Of a DNA stretch of 46,181 nucleotides, positions 13,057 through 20,659 are shown one piece after another (positions within the stretch are counted from its first letter, which is position 1; each line of letters starts with the position of its first letter). Source of the stretch: a virus; IMG/VR virus record IMGVR_UViG_3300023219_000039, positions 1 through 46,181 of that record; one strand, given 5' to 3'. The translations under genes were made by a program, and so were the position numbers. The notes beneath the pieces are model-generated. The model was not told the origin of the DNA. It searched no databases and was given only the letters and a program-made list of their open reading frames with translations.

Positions 13057-13858
13057 CCAGCTTGAGGTTATCGTTCTCGCTTGGCTTAGCCAGGACCCCC
13101 TGCTTATAGAGGACATCGTATCAGGGATGGACTTGCACTGTCAATCCGCTGCCTTCATCACAGGCAAGGACTATCAATACATATACGACCAAGTACAGAG
13201 CGGTGATCAGACATGGGTCAACATACGCAAGGCAAGCAAAGCGCCAAGCTTTCAGCTTAGCTACGGGGCAGGGTACAAAGGCATAGCAGCCAAGACTACT
13301 CTGTCAGAGAGCCAAGCAAAGAAGTTCATCACTAACTATTATGACAGGTACACCTGTGTGAAGGAATGGCAAGAGGAACAGATAGCTCTGGTCGCTGGCA
13401 AAGCTGTATACTCTGGACGTATCACCCCCAAGGGGTTCCCATCTATGAAGTCACAGCTAGTGACAGCCACTGGCCGACGTCTCACCTTCCACGAGCAAGA
13501 CACGCCTGACTTTATTAAGGAAGCCACTAACTTCTCGCCGACCAAGATCAAGAATTACCCAGTGCAGGGCACAGCATACGACATAGTAGCCCTTGCAATT
13601 TCAAGCTTATGGGACCATATAAAAACAGCGGAACTGGAACGAGTACATTTTGTTAACACCATCCACGACAGTGTACTGAAAGATTTACACAAAGATAGCT
13701 TGACAAGCGTGTTGAAATATGTTAGACCTTGTCTTACAAATATCGACGCGCTGATGCAAGACAGATACGGAGTTGAATTCAACCTGCCTATCTCTGTAGA
13801 CATAGAGGTAGGCCCCACTTGGCACAACATGGAGACACTTGATGCAAGGACTTATTGA
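12989..13858 (+). CDS. DNA polymerase I-type, C-terminal half (palm and fingers catalytic motifs)
   Basis: 289 residues carrying the family A catalytic core: motif A ADFSQLE (D21, E26), motif B R80-xxx-K84-xxx-F88-xxx-Y92-G, and motif C H226-D227-S228. It has its own start with GAGGAGG seven bases upstream. The short lead IKSYFGSRYG continues naturally from where the gene at 11114 stops, so the break is a clean split rather than loss of sequence. The tyrosine in motif B is the position that in T7-type enzymes affects dideoxynucleotide use. Confidence 0.88.
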   Translation: MTIKSYFGSRYGSDGVLLQADFSQLEVIVLAWLSQDPLLIEDIVSGMDLHCQSAAFITGKDYQYIYDQVQSGDQTWVNIRKASKAPSFQLSYGAGYKGIAAKTTLSESQAKKFITNYYDRYTCVKEWQEEQIALVAGKAVYSGRITPKGFPSMKSQLVTATGRRLTFHEQDTPDFIKEATNFSPTKIKNYPVQGTAYDIVALAISSLWDHIKTAELERVHFVNTIHDSVLKDLHKDSLTSVLKYVRPCLTNIDALMQDRYGVEFNLPISVDIEVGPTWHNMETLDARTY

Positions 13859-14264
13859 AGCTGTTAAACGGGACCGCACTGGCTTTCTGATCAAAGAGAA
13901 TGGTGCAGACCTGTGGTTTGGTATGCCCAAAGGACAGACCATACCTAACAATGTAAACAAAGGCGACACAGTATCCTTTGAGTTCACAGTGAACGGTACC
14001 TGGAAGAACATTCAAGGGATGGTATCCCTGGTAGGCAACCCCTCCGCTCCGGTTGCCACGTCTTCGCCGGCACCGTCTAATTCATCTCAGTATGGTAACA
14101 AGTTTCCGGTTAAGCCTGACACTACTGACCACTGTATCATGCGACAGAATGCATTGAGTGCTGCGGCTAATCTGTTTGCCGGTAAGGGTGCCGACATTAC
14201 ACCTGAAGCAGTGCTTGGGATTGCCGAACAGTTTGTAGCGTGGACCACGGGGAGGAATGCATGA
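13842..14264 (+). CDS. Probable single-stranded DNA-binding protein (OB-fold-like), 140 aa
   Basis: ATG 13842 is chosen (MQGLIEAVKRDRTGFLIKEN), with GGAGACACTTG upstream in the polymerase end. Residues 1-65 alternate in a pattern expected for a small OB-fold barrel: GFLIKENGADLWFG, then KGDTVSFEFTVNG. A Ser/Pro/Ala-rich linker (about 68-85) and a helical C-terminal domain (RQNALSAAANLF, AEQFVAW) follow. Position after the polymerase supports a role in replication or recombination on ssDNA. The assignment rests on fold-like pattern and context only. Confidence 0.5.
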   Translation: MQGLIEAVKRDRTGFLIKENGADLWFGMPKGQTIPNNVNKGDTVSFEFTVNGTWKNIQGMVSLVGNPSAPVATSSPAPSNSSQYGNKFPVKPDTTDHCIMRQNALSAAANLFAGKGADITPEAVLGIAEQFVAWTTGRNA

Positions 14265-14563
14265 AAGCGTTAGACAAACAGGTAGCAGGTAGCCACTATA
14301 AAGGTATGGCCATCCAACCCATTGAATTCTGCCAGAAGAACAAGCTAAGGGCGTGTGAGACGCACGCCATCGGCTACATCTGCCGGCACCAGAAGGACGG
14401 TGGAGCAGAGGATATCCGTAAGGCTATCCACATGCTGGAGATCCTGCTAGAGATGGAGTATACTACCAGTGGCAGCAGCACCCTCACAGCTTGCGAGGTT
14501 AGGGATGATAAGCCCTGGCTTAATCAGCCTGACAATCTAGCAAGATCGGAGACGGAGAAGTAA
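14261..14563 (+). CDS. DUF3310 family protein
   Basis: The start is ATG 14261 (MKALDKQVAGSHYKGM), with GAGGAATGC upstream. The HYKG..IQPIEF segment, the central IGYICRHQKDGG and EDIRKAIHMLEILLEME match the DUF3310 pattern common in phages, sometimes labelled nucleotide kinase without proof. About 100 residues, with a polar C-terminal extension. Biochemical function is not established. Confidence 0.75.
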   Translation: MKALDKQVAGSHYKGMAIQPIEFCQKNKLRACETHAIGYICRHQKDGGAEDIRKAIHMLEILLEMEYTTSGSSTLTACEVRDDKPWLNQPDNLARSETEK

Positions 14564-14564
14564 C

Positions 14565-14768
14565 ATGCCTGACTTACAACCTTGCCCCTTCTGTGGTGGC
14601 ACCAAGAAGATGGCTCACACTAAGAAGGCGGACATGTTCACTGCCTGGTATGAGTGTACGGAGTGCAACGTCATAGAAGGAGGCAAGGCGGTAAGAGTTG
14701 ATATGGAAGGGGACGAAGTCGTCCGTATACACCCACAAGGGATGCAAGACTATGACCCTCACAGCTAA
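14565..14768 (+). CDS. Lar-like zinc-ribbon protein, 67 aa
   Basis: PCPFCGG at residues 7-13 and ECTECN at about 30-35 give the two CxxC pairs of a zinc ribbon. The layout resembles the Lar restriction-alleviation family, small phage proteins with the same first knuckle. Anti-restriction is possible but not provable from sequence. The next gene starts 16 bases inside this one. Confidence 0.6.
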   Translation: MPDLQPCPFCGGTKKMAHTKKADMFTAWYECTECNVIEGGKAVRVDMEGDEVVRIHPQGMQDYDPHS

Positions 14769-15573
14769 CATAGACGGCGATATCATCCTGTACGCAGTAG
14801 GCTTTGCCAGTGAGACACGGGTGTACGTCTGCACAGATGGGTCGGAGTTCGACAACGCAAAGGAAGCCAACTCCTACTGCAAGCAGCACAAGTACGATAA
14901 GATACTGCGTCGTGACCCAGCACCTGACCACGTGTGGAAGGGCAACGCCAACACGATGATAAAGAACATCGTTAAGGAAGCTGGTGCCGAGGCCTTTATG
15001 ATCTACTTCTCTGCACCTAACAACTTCCGTAAGGACATCTACCCTGAGTACAAGGCCAATCGAAAGGACGTACCTAGGCCTTACTGCTACCACGAACTGA
15101 AGGCGTATATTGAGGACAAGTATCCCTGTAGTGAGATAATAGGGTACGAGGCAGACGACCTGCTAGGCATCTACCAGACCGACGACACGATCCTGTGTTC
15201 CATCGACAAAGACCTGGATCAGATAGTCGGGAAGCACTACAACTGGAAGAGAAAGCAGCTCTACTCCATGTGTTGGAATGATGCTGAGTATAACCTCTAC
15301 ATACAGGTACTGATGGGTGACGCTACTGACAATATCAAGGGCTTGCCCGGAGTGGGAGAGAAGAAGGCTGAGAAGATCCTTGAGGACGTCCGCGAAGAGG
15401 ATTACGAGGCTGTCTGTCAGGAAGAATATAAAGATAGAGGCTTGACACCAGAGGATTACGCACTAACTAAACAACTAGTGTATATCAGAAGGGAGTTCTT
15501 TGATGAAGCTGGAGAGGAAGTTAGTCGAGGCCGTAGCCAGGAGACTTTGCTGGGCCAACGGCATGAACCCTGA
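14752..15573 (+). CDS. 5'-3' exonuclease (FEN/T7 gp6-like)
   Basis: ATG 14752 (MTLTANIDGDIILY) places the metal-binding IDGD at the N-terminus. The earlier in-frame start at 14698 would run through the zinc-ribbon gene. The protein shows NFRKDIYPEYKANRK, the acidic YEADDLLG, SIDKDLDQI and GDATDNIKGLPGVGEKKA, the helix-hairpin-helix. This is the full signature of PIN/FEN 5' nucleases. It should remove RNA primers and degrade host DNA. About 273 residues; the end overlaps the next gene. Confidence 0.85.
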   Translation: MTLTANIDGDIILYAVGFASETRVYVCTDGSEFDNAKEANSYCKQHKYDKILRRDPAPDHVWKGNANTMIKNIVKEAGAEAFMIYFSAPNNFRKDIYPEYKANRKDVPRPYCYHELKAYIEDKYPCSEIIGYEADDLLGIYQTDDTILCSIDKDLDQIVGKHYNWKRKQLYSMCWNDAEYNLYIQVLMGDATDNIKGLPGVGEKKAEKILEDVREEDYEAVCQEEYKDRGLTPEDYALTKQLVYIRREFFDEAGEEVSRGRSQETLLGQRHEP

Positions 15574-15694
15574 CCTGAGTTTGGATGGTGATAAACAGAA
15601 TTTCTTGTGGCATGAGTACAAACACGATGCCGCTGTTGCTATAGAGGAAGTATTGAAATACCAGAAAGAGAAAGAGGAGAAGACTGATGCATGA
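15503..15694 (+). CDS. Small helical hypothetical protein, 63 aa
   Basis: ATG 15503 (MKLERKLVEAVARRL) lies inside the exonuclease end, after GGGAG. The protein is helical with a C-terminal lysine/glutamate-rich helix (AVAIEEVLKYQKEKEEK). It is of a type often seen in phages with no known function. It overlaps the next gene by eight bases. Confidence 0.5.
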   Translation: MKLERKLVEAVARRLCWANGMNPDLSLDGDKQNFLWHEYKHDAAVAIEEVLKYQKEKEEKTDA

Positions 15695-16127
15695 TACCCG
15701 TAAAGTATTCCTACTGGAGGAGACCCTCCGCTGTGTCAAGGCTGCCTACGAAATTGGCGACCGTCCACGGCTGGTCGAGTATAAGACCTTCAACACCTCT
15801 ATTGAGGTAGGTATGTATCTTGTGGTACCCACCCAGAGCCGACACGAGATGGCCGTGGTCAAGGTACACGAGGTGGACATTGAGCCTGACCTGTCGAGCG
15901 ACACGCGCATGGACTGGGTTGTTGATACCATTGACCGTGACGCCTACGCCGGCACCTTGGCAAGCGAGAAGTCCTTTATCAATGCCGCTCGTTCCGCTGA
16001 ACGCAGGCGCATGAGAGAGACGCTTAAGAAAGATGTGCTGGCTGACCTGGACGCTAACGTTAAGGTCCTTGGTGGCCCCGCAGCACCGGCCACTGTTGTG
16101 ACAGGTGAAGGCCCCAGCATCGACTAA
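15687..16127 (+). CDS. Hypothetical protein with C-terminal coiled coil, 146 aa
   Basis: Starts MHDTRKVFLLEETLRC. The middle is beta-rich (SIEVGMYLVVPTQ, MAVVKVHEVDIEP). A charged helix (NAARSAERRRMRETLKKDVLADL) is followed by a Pro/Gly/Ala-rich end. No family is recognised. It is the last gene before the structured gap at 16,128-16,312. Confidence 0.5.
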   Translation: MHDTRKVFLLEETLRCVKAAYEIGDRPRLVEYKTFNTSIEVGMYLVVPTQSRHEMAVVKVHEVDIEPDLSSDTRMDWVVDTIDRDAYAGTLASEKSFINAARSAERRRMRETLKKDVLADLDANVKVLGGPAAPATVVTGEGPSID

Positions 16128-16312
16128 TGCTAATTACTCGGCTCTGACCCCGTGCATCCCAGGGGAGGGGCATAAGTAGTGATGCATTCGCATCACTAAT
16201 GACTCCCTGTTATACCTAACAGTACGTCATGTAAGAAGATCACTAGGGGGCTACTGAGGGAAGAGCACAAGGTAGTCCCCGAACGATCTTTAATTAACAG
16301 GGAGAATTAATT
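16128..16312 (+). ncRNA. Intergenic region with three nested hairpins, candidate structured RNA
   Basis: A 185-base gap with no ORF. It contains: 16177-16198, a perfect 9-bp stem with loop ATTC; 16199-16230, an inner CTGTTA/TAACAG stem (16207-16222) inside ATGAC/GTCAT with a symmetric 3x3 internal loop; and 16236-16290, AAGATC/GATCTT around a 9-bp GGGGGCTAC/GTAGTCCCC stem with one G-U pair. None is followed by a clean U-run except weakly the last. It could be a regulatory leader, an RNA-processing site or a small RNA. No known riboswitch consensus is recognised. GGGAG before 16313 is the next gene's ribosome binding site. Confidence 0.4.
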
Positions 16313-16408
16313 ATGGCCAGTTGCCCCAAGTGTGGCAAGTCTAAGGTGCGGAAGCACAGGTGCCCACACTGTGGGCCTATGAGAAGGGAAGCTCCATGTG
16401 GATCATAA
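16313..16408 (+). CDS. Zinc-ribbon micro-protein, 31 aa
   Basis: ATG 16313 follows ACAGGGAGAATTAATT. The peptide has CPKC (residues 4-7) and CPHC (17-20) separated by a basic stretch, a minimal zinc ribbon. Function unknown. The stop lies inside the next gene, whose ATG (16396) is 13 bases upstream of it. Confidence 0.45.
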   Translation: MASCPKCGKSKVRKHRCPHCGPMRREAPCGS

Positions 16409-16548
16409 AGAAAGTTGACGGCGCTTGGTTCATAGCATCCAGGCACGCAAGGCTACGTGGTCTCTGTGCGGGAAACAAAAGTCTCTTCATTGCCCTGCTC
16501 GATGCCTGGGCACAGACTAAATATCTGTGGCATAGGTCAAGGCCATGA
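16396..16548 (+). CDS. Small hypothetical protein, 50 aa
   Basis: ATG 16396 (MWIIKKVDGAWFIASRHARL) is preferred because GAAGGGAAGCTCC lies directly upstream. Three tryptophans lie within an amphipathic strand/helix pattern. Not recognised. The end overlaps the endonuclease start (ATGA), so the two are coupled. Confidence 0.45.
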   Translation: MWIIKKVDGAWFIASRHARLRGLCAGNKSLFIALLDAWAQTKYLWHRSRP

Positions 16549-16889
16549 AGTACCGCAGCAAATTTGAGAAGGCTGTAGCCAAGAAGCTAGGACGCAGTTG
16601 GAAGTATGAGCCCTTCAAGATCCCTTACATCAGCCGGCATACGTACACGCCTGACTTTGTTAAAGGCAAGCTCATGTATGAGGCTAAGGGTCGTTTCAGA
16701 CCAGGAGACCTAAAGAAGTATAAGGATATACGTGATGACAACCCTAAGTACACCCTTGTGTTTATCTTCATGAAGCCCCGTCTTCCCCTACCTGGTGCCC
16801 GTACACGTAAGAAGTGTGGGACCAAACAGACCCATGCTGAGTGGGCGGAACGCAATGGCTTTGCCTGGACTACTTTGGAGGATCTGTGA
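16545..16889 (+). CDS. Endonuclease I / Holliday junction resolvase (T7 gp3-like)
   Basis: 114 residues with the endonuclease I signature: an N-terminal helix (SKFEKAVAKKLG), then YTPDF (D37) and YEAKGRF (E46, K48), the PD-(D/E)xK-type metal site. T7 gp3 resolves branched DNA and degrades host DNA. A basic C-terminal stretch (PGARTRKKCG) should bind DNA. The gene has an ATGA overlap upstream and a TGATG overlap downstream. Confidence 0.85.
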   Translation: MKYRSKFEKAVAKKLGRSWKYEPFKIPYISRHTYTPDFVKGKLMYEAKGRFRPGDLKKYKDIRDDNPKYTLVFIFMKPRLPLPGARTRKKCGTKQTHAEWAERNGFAWTTLEDL

Positions 16890-17068
16890 TGCCTCTTATT
16901 ATGGTACTAGCCTTTGTTGGCGGATTTTCTGTTGGTTTTTCCATTCTCACGTCTGATGATTATACAGGCATAGCTGCATTAATAGGCGGAACTATACTCG
17001 GTTTTATCTTTTCAACAGTGGTGTTTATATCGACATATTTACACTATCTATTAGAGGGAATGAGATGA
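16889..17068 (+). CDS. Small two-span membrane protein, 59 aa
   Basis: ATG 16889 shares a base with the previous stop (TGATG), after GGAGGATCTG. Two hydrophobic segments (PLIMVLAFVGGFSVGF, and IAALIGGTILGFIFSTVVFI) are separated by a short acidic loop. Function unknown. More AT-rich than its neighbours. Confidence 0.5.
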   Translation: MPLIMVLAFVGGFSVGFSILTSDDYTGIAALIGGTILGFIFSTVVFISTYLHYLLEGMR

Positions 17069-17835
17069 AAATTCTGATATACGACGTAGAAACAGCCCCC
17101 AAGCTAGCCCATGTATGGGGCGTGTGGCGCCAGAATATCCCACCGAAGATGCTAGCACAGGACGGCTATGTCCTTAGTTGGTCAGCCAAGTGGCTGTCTG
17201 AGCCTGACATAGTATACAGCGACACACTGATGGCTCACGGCAACAAGGTCAAGAACGAGGGGAAGCTACTCAAGGGGCTACACGCCCTCATGGACGAAGC
17301 TGACGTCATCGTCACGTACAACGGTAACAAGTTTGACACGCCTGTGGTGAACACAGCCTTTATCAAGGCCGGCATGCCACCACCCTCACCCTCTAAGTCT
17401 GTGGATCTGTACCAGGTGGTACGTAGTAAGTTCCGGTTCACCTCTAACAAACTGGACTACGTGTGTCAGCAGCTAGGCCTGGGTGGCAAGATGGAACACG
17501 AGGGCTTTGAGCTGTGGTTGCTCTGCATGAAGGGTGACAGAGACGCATGGGACCGTATGAGGCGGTATAATGAGCAGGACGTGATACTTACTGAGGCCCT
17601 GTATCTCAGGGTACGGCCTTGGGTCAAGGCTCATCCCAACATCAACATGGCAGAGATGGACGGCATACGACGCTGTCCCTCCTGTGGTGCAGACAAGATA
17701 AAGAAGAATGGCTACGAGTACTTGGCGGCTGGTAAGTACCAACGCTATAAGTGCAGTAGCTGTGGCACCCATAGTAGGGGCGGGCTGACAAGGTTCTCAG
17801 CAGAGGAACGCCAGCTACTCAATAAGGCGCTGTGA
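17065..17835 (+). CDS. DEDD-type 3'-5' exonuclease with C-terminal zinc ribbon
   Basis: 256 residues. MKILIYDVETAP places D7 and E9 as the first DEDD motif, VTYNGNKFDTPVV is the second, and RYNEQDVILTEAL supplies the last acidic residue, as in YprB-like RNase H-fold exonucleases. Residues about 207-235 form a zinc ribbon (CPSCGADK, then CSSCGTH). It should trim single strands of DNA or RNA, and the ribbon may direct substrate binding. It is separate from the polymerase proofreading domain. Confidence 0.75.
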   Translation: MKILIYDVETAPKLAHVWGVWRQNIPPKMLAQDGYVLSWSAKWLSEPDIVYSDTLMAHGNKVKNEGKLLKGLHALMDEADVIVTYNGNKFDTPVVNTAFIKAGMPPPSPSKSVDLYQVVRSKFRFTSNKLDYVCQQLGLGGKMEHEGFELWLLCMKGDRDAWDRMRRYNEQDVILTEALYLRVRPWVKAHPNINMAEMDGIRRCPSCGADKIKKNGYEYLAAGKYQRYKCSSCGTHSRGGLTRFSAEERQLLNKAL

Positions 17836-17836
17836 T

Positions 17837-18022
17837 ATGTATAGGTTACACACCAGGTACAAGGCCTTCATTGAGAACATGGACCCGGAAGAGTTAGTGG
17901 ACATACTGGAGCTTAGCAGTACAGATATAGTCGAACGGTTCTACGATATCATTGAGGAAAAGCTAGAGCGGTTTGACTATTTACTTAACGAGGAGGAAGA
18001 AGATGAAGATAGTACTTCTTAG
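17837..18022 (+). CDS. Small acidic helical protein, 61 aa
   Basis: ATG one base after the exonuclease stop. Helical, with a run of acidic residues at the end (LLNEEEEDEDSTS). Function unknown. GGAGGAAGAAG within its tail is the ribosome binding site of the next gene. Confidence 0.5.
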   Translation: MYRLHTRYKAFIENMDPEELVDILELSSTDIVERFYDIIEEKLERFDYLLNEEEEDEDSTS

Positions 18023-18233
18023 AATATGGGATGTATTTGTCTTAACCATACAGAATATCATTAACTTTGGTTGGGATTTGATAGGGGTTATAGCAGCTTT
18101 TGCCTGGCTTAGCTGGGCTATTGGACAGGGAGGTCTCTGGTTTGCTCTTGCTGTTGTTCTACTCGCTAGCTTCGTCGTAGCTAGTGTATGCACAGTCATA
18201 ACAATAGAAACGGAGGACGATAGCGATGTTTAA
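18003..18233 (+). CDS. Two-span membrane protein, 76 aa
   Basis: ATG 18003 (MKIVLLRIWDVFVLTI) directly follows GGAGGAAGAAG. Hydrophobic segments at about residues 4-16, 25-42 and 46-66 suggest two or three spans, ending in an acidic tail. Function unknown; AT-rich. A role in membrane takeover or superinfection exclusion is only conjecture. Confidence 0.5.
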   Translation: MKIVLLRIWDVFVLTIQNIINFGWDLIGVIAAFAWLSWAIGQGGLWFALAVVLLASFVVASVCTVITIETEDDSDV

Positions 18234-18588
18234 GACTATAAAGCTGCGTGTAGGCAATGCCAGTTACACCGTTGAAAAGGTGGACGGGCATACGCTGGAA
18301 GGTATGCTGGGATCAGCGAGCACTACGAAGAAGCTAATTCAAATCAATACCCAAGACAAAATGAATAAGCACAACGGCGAGCTGTTTGAAACGCTGGTCC
18401 ACGAGGTCTTCCACGCTGTGTTCCTTGAGCGGGACCTAGAAAGCACCTTGGAGGTACGGCGTGAATTACATGAGAAGATTGTTACTCAGATGGCGGCTGG
18501 GTTTGTTGGGGTGATGATTGATAACCCTGTATTCTTGCAAGACATGGCTGCTTTAGCGCACAAATCTCGGAAAGATCTAGACATATGA
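18226..18588 (+). CDS. Small zinc metallopeptidase-like protein
   Basis: 120 residues with a clear HExxH zinc-binding helix (LVH59-E60-VFH63-AVFLERDLE), including the downstream glutamate expected for the third ligand. The N-terminal half is beta-rich. Similar small phage zincins exist; substrates are unknown, and cleaving a host regulator is one possibility. It overlaps the previous gene by eight bases, and its stop overlaps the reductase start (ATGA). Confidence 0.65.
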   Translation: MFKTIKLRVGNASYTVEKVDGHTLEGMLGSASTTKKLIQINTQDKMNKHNGELFETLVHEVFHAVFLERDLESTLEVRRELHEKIVTQMAAGFVGVMIDNPVFLQDMAALAHKSRKDLDI

Positions 18589-20465
18589 ACCTACCCACTG
18601 ATTTCCAACAGTACATACACCAGCGTACCTATGCCAAGTACCTCCCTGAGAAGGGACGGAGGGAGACTTGGGAAGAAACTGTAGCCAGATACTTTGACTT
18701 CATGCAAGACCACTTGCATTGGCACCATGACTATTTTGCTCCTGATCCACTATGGAAAGAATTACAACAAGCAGTCCTTAACCTGGAGATCATGCCATCT
18801 ATGCGGGTGCTGGCTACTGCTGGCACCGCTCTGGAGCGGTGTAACGTGGCTGGGTTCAACTGTAGCTACCTGCCTATCGACAGTGTCCGCGCCTTTGATG
18901 AAACCTTATATATACTCATGTGTGGCACAGGGGTAGGATTCAGTGTTGAACGACAGTATATCAGCAACCTACCAGAGATACCTGCTCATTTCAAGGAAGT
19001 ATCGCCTATAATCCAAGTAGCGGATAGTAAGGCTGGTTGGGCTGGTGCTCTCAAAGAGCTGGTGATGTTGCTCTACTCAGGAGTCATACCTAGATGGGAC
19101 TTGTCTAGGGTTAGACCTGCGGGGGCTAGATTAAAGACCTTTGGCGGTAGGTCTAGTGGACCTGGACCACTGGAAGACCTGTTTGTCTGGACAACGGCTC
19201 TGTTTAAGGCCGCTCAGGGCCGGAAGTTGACTTCTCTGGAGTGTCATGACCTAATCTGCAAGATCGCCTCAGTGGTCATCTCTGGGGGAGTACGGCGCAG
19301 TGCCCTAATTAGCCTCTCAAACTTCAGTGATGACCGTATGCGGCACGCTAAGATAGGAGAGTGGTACCTTATAGATCCACAACGTAGTTATGCTAACAAT
19401 TCGTCAGCTTACACAGAGAAGCCAGACGAGGGCGCCTTCATGCGAGAGTGGAATGCCCTCTATGCCAGTGGTTCGGGTGAGAGAGGGATCTTTAATCGGG
19501 AGGCTATGCAGGCTAAGGCGGCAGAGAATGGCCGACGTGATCCCGACAGGCCGTTTGGTACCAACCCCTGTGGTGAGATCATATTGCGACCCTTTCAATT
19601 TTGTAACCTGTCAGAGGTAGTATTTAGAGCAGGCGATAAGCCTAAAGATATCCTGCGTAAGGCTCGTTTAGCTGCTATCCTGGGTACATTCCAAAGCTCG
19701 CTGACTAACTTCAAGTATCTGCGTAAGATATGGACGGACAACACAGAAGAGGAACGCTTGCTTGGTGTCAGTCTGACAGGGATCTTGGATTGTAGGGGTT
19801 TCTACGCCACACCTGCGGGTAAGATCAAAGATGTGGTGATAGACACCAACGCTGAGTTTGCTGCCCTGCTAGGTATCCCTCAGTCAGTGGCTACTACTTG
19901 TATCAAGCCCTCTGGCACAGTCAGCAAGCTGGTTAACTCCAGCAGTGGTATGCACCCACGCCCGGCACCATACTACATCCAGCGGATACGCTGTGACAAG
20001 ATGGATCCTCTGACTACCTTTATGAAAGAGGCTGGTATACCCTGTGAGGACTGTGTGATTAGCCCTGATCATACCGCTATCTTTAGCTTCCCGATCAAGT
20101 CACCCAGAGCAGCAGTGGTAATAGACAACATGCCTGCTATGGATCAACTGGAGCTTTGGAGCTATCTACAGAGAGAGTGGTGTGAGCACAATCCCTCTTG
20201 TACCATCTATATACAGGATGGGGAGTGGATGAAGGTAGGAGCCTGGGTCTATGAAAACTTTGATCAGATAGGCGGACTGTCCTTTAGTCCTGCGGGGGGA
20301 CTTACACACCCACAACTACCCCAAGAGCCCATCAACGCAAGCGAGTATAAAACCTTGTTGGCCAGTATGCCTAAGAAGATAGACTGGGCGAGTTTCAAAG
20401 AGGACGATGACAACACAACCGCAAGCCAAGAACTGGCCTGTTTTGGCGGGCAGTGCGATCTTTGA
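18585..20465 (+). CDS. nrdJ: Adenosylcobalamin-dependent (class II) ribonucleotide reductase, monomeric RTPR type
   Basis: 626 residues. It converts ribonucleoside triphosphates to deoxyribonucleotides using vitamin B12 coenzyme. Key residues align with the Lactobacillus leichmannii enzyme: redox pair C93 and C340, the active-site N327-P-C329-G-E331 (C329 as thiyl radical site), and the C-terminal reducing pair C619-FGGQ-C624. The 11-residue spacing of C329/C340 and 5-residue spacing of the terminal pair match that family. It is shorter than the roughly 740-residue bacterial form, with a deletion after residue 350. It supplies dNTPs for phage replication and depends on host cobalamin. Confidence 0.9.
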   Translation: MNLPTDFQQYIHQRTYAKYLPEKGRRETWEETVARYFDFMQDHLHWHHDYFAPDPLWKELQQAVLNLEIMPSMRVLATAGTALERCNVAGFNCSYLPIDSVRAFDETLYILMCGTGVGFSVERQYISNLPEIPAHFKEVSPIIQVADSKAGWAGALKELVMLLYSGVIPRWDLSRVRPAGARLKTFGGRSSGPGPLEDLFVWTTALFKAAQGRKLTSLECHDLICKIASVVISGGVRRSALISLSNFSDDRMRHAKIGEWYLIDPQRSYANNSSAYTEKPDEGAFMREWNALYASGSGERGIFNREAMQAKAAENGRRDPDRPFGTNPCGEIILRPFQFCNLSEVVFRAGDKPKDILRKARLAAILGTFQSSLTNFKYLRKIWTDNTEEERLLGVSLTGILDCRGFYATPAGKIKDVVIDTNAEFAALLGIPQSVATTCIKPSGTVSKLVNSSSGMHPRPAPYYIQRIRCDKMDPLTTFMKEAGIPCEDCVISPDHTAIFSFPIKSPRAAVVIDNMPAMDQLELWSYLQREWCEHNPSCTIYIQDGEWMKVGAWVYENFDQIGGLSFSPAGGLTHPQLPQEPINASEYKTLLASMPKKIDWASFKEDDDNTTASQELACFGGQCDL

Positions 20466-20487
20466 GTAAATTAGTTAAACATTACCT

Positions 20488-20499
20488 GCAAGTACTTGC
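20488..20499. promoter_or_regulatory. 12-bp palindrome after the reductase gene
   Basis: GCAAGTACTTGC is a perfect palindrome in the gap between the reductase stop (20465) and the micro-gene at 20535. It could be a protein operator or chance. Nearby TTAAACATTAC also occurs in the late-promoter region near 46,092. No clear promoter accompanies it. Confidence 0.25.
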
Positions 20500-20534
20500 C
20501 AGCATCCCCCTATAAACAGAGAAGGAAAAATTAG

Positions 20535-20609
20535 ATGTACTACGCGATAGCAGCCATAATGGTGATCATAGTGACAGTGCTAGTAGTCCAGTGGATAACA
20601 GGCGACTAG
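20535..20609 (+). CDS. 24-aa membrane peptide
   Basis: ATG 20535 after GAAGGAAAAATTAG, a good ribosome binding site. The peptide is one hydrophobic helix (AIAAIMVIIVTVLVVQWI) with a short polar end. It is the last gene of the rightward block, 25 bases before the terminator. Function unknown. Confidence 0.4.
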   Translation: MYYAIAAIMVIIVTVLVVQWITGD

Positions 20610-20633
20610 GTCTTTAACATAGGAGAAAGAAGA

Positions 20634-20659
20634 GGGGGCAATTAAGCCCCCGTCTTTTT
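20634..20659 (+). terminator. Rho-independent terminator ending the rightward block
   Basis: GGGGGC (20634-20639), loop AATTAA and GCCCCC (20646-20651) form a 6-bp all-GC stem followed by GTCTTTTT. This is a textbook terminator for rightward transcripts at the meeting point of the two convergent blocks. The opposite strand has only a mixed pyrimidine tail (TCTTCTTTCT) after the same stem, so leftward termination is possible but weaker. Confidence 0.8.
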
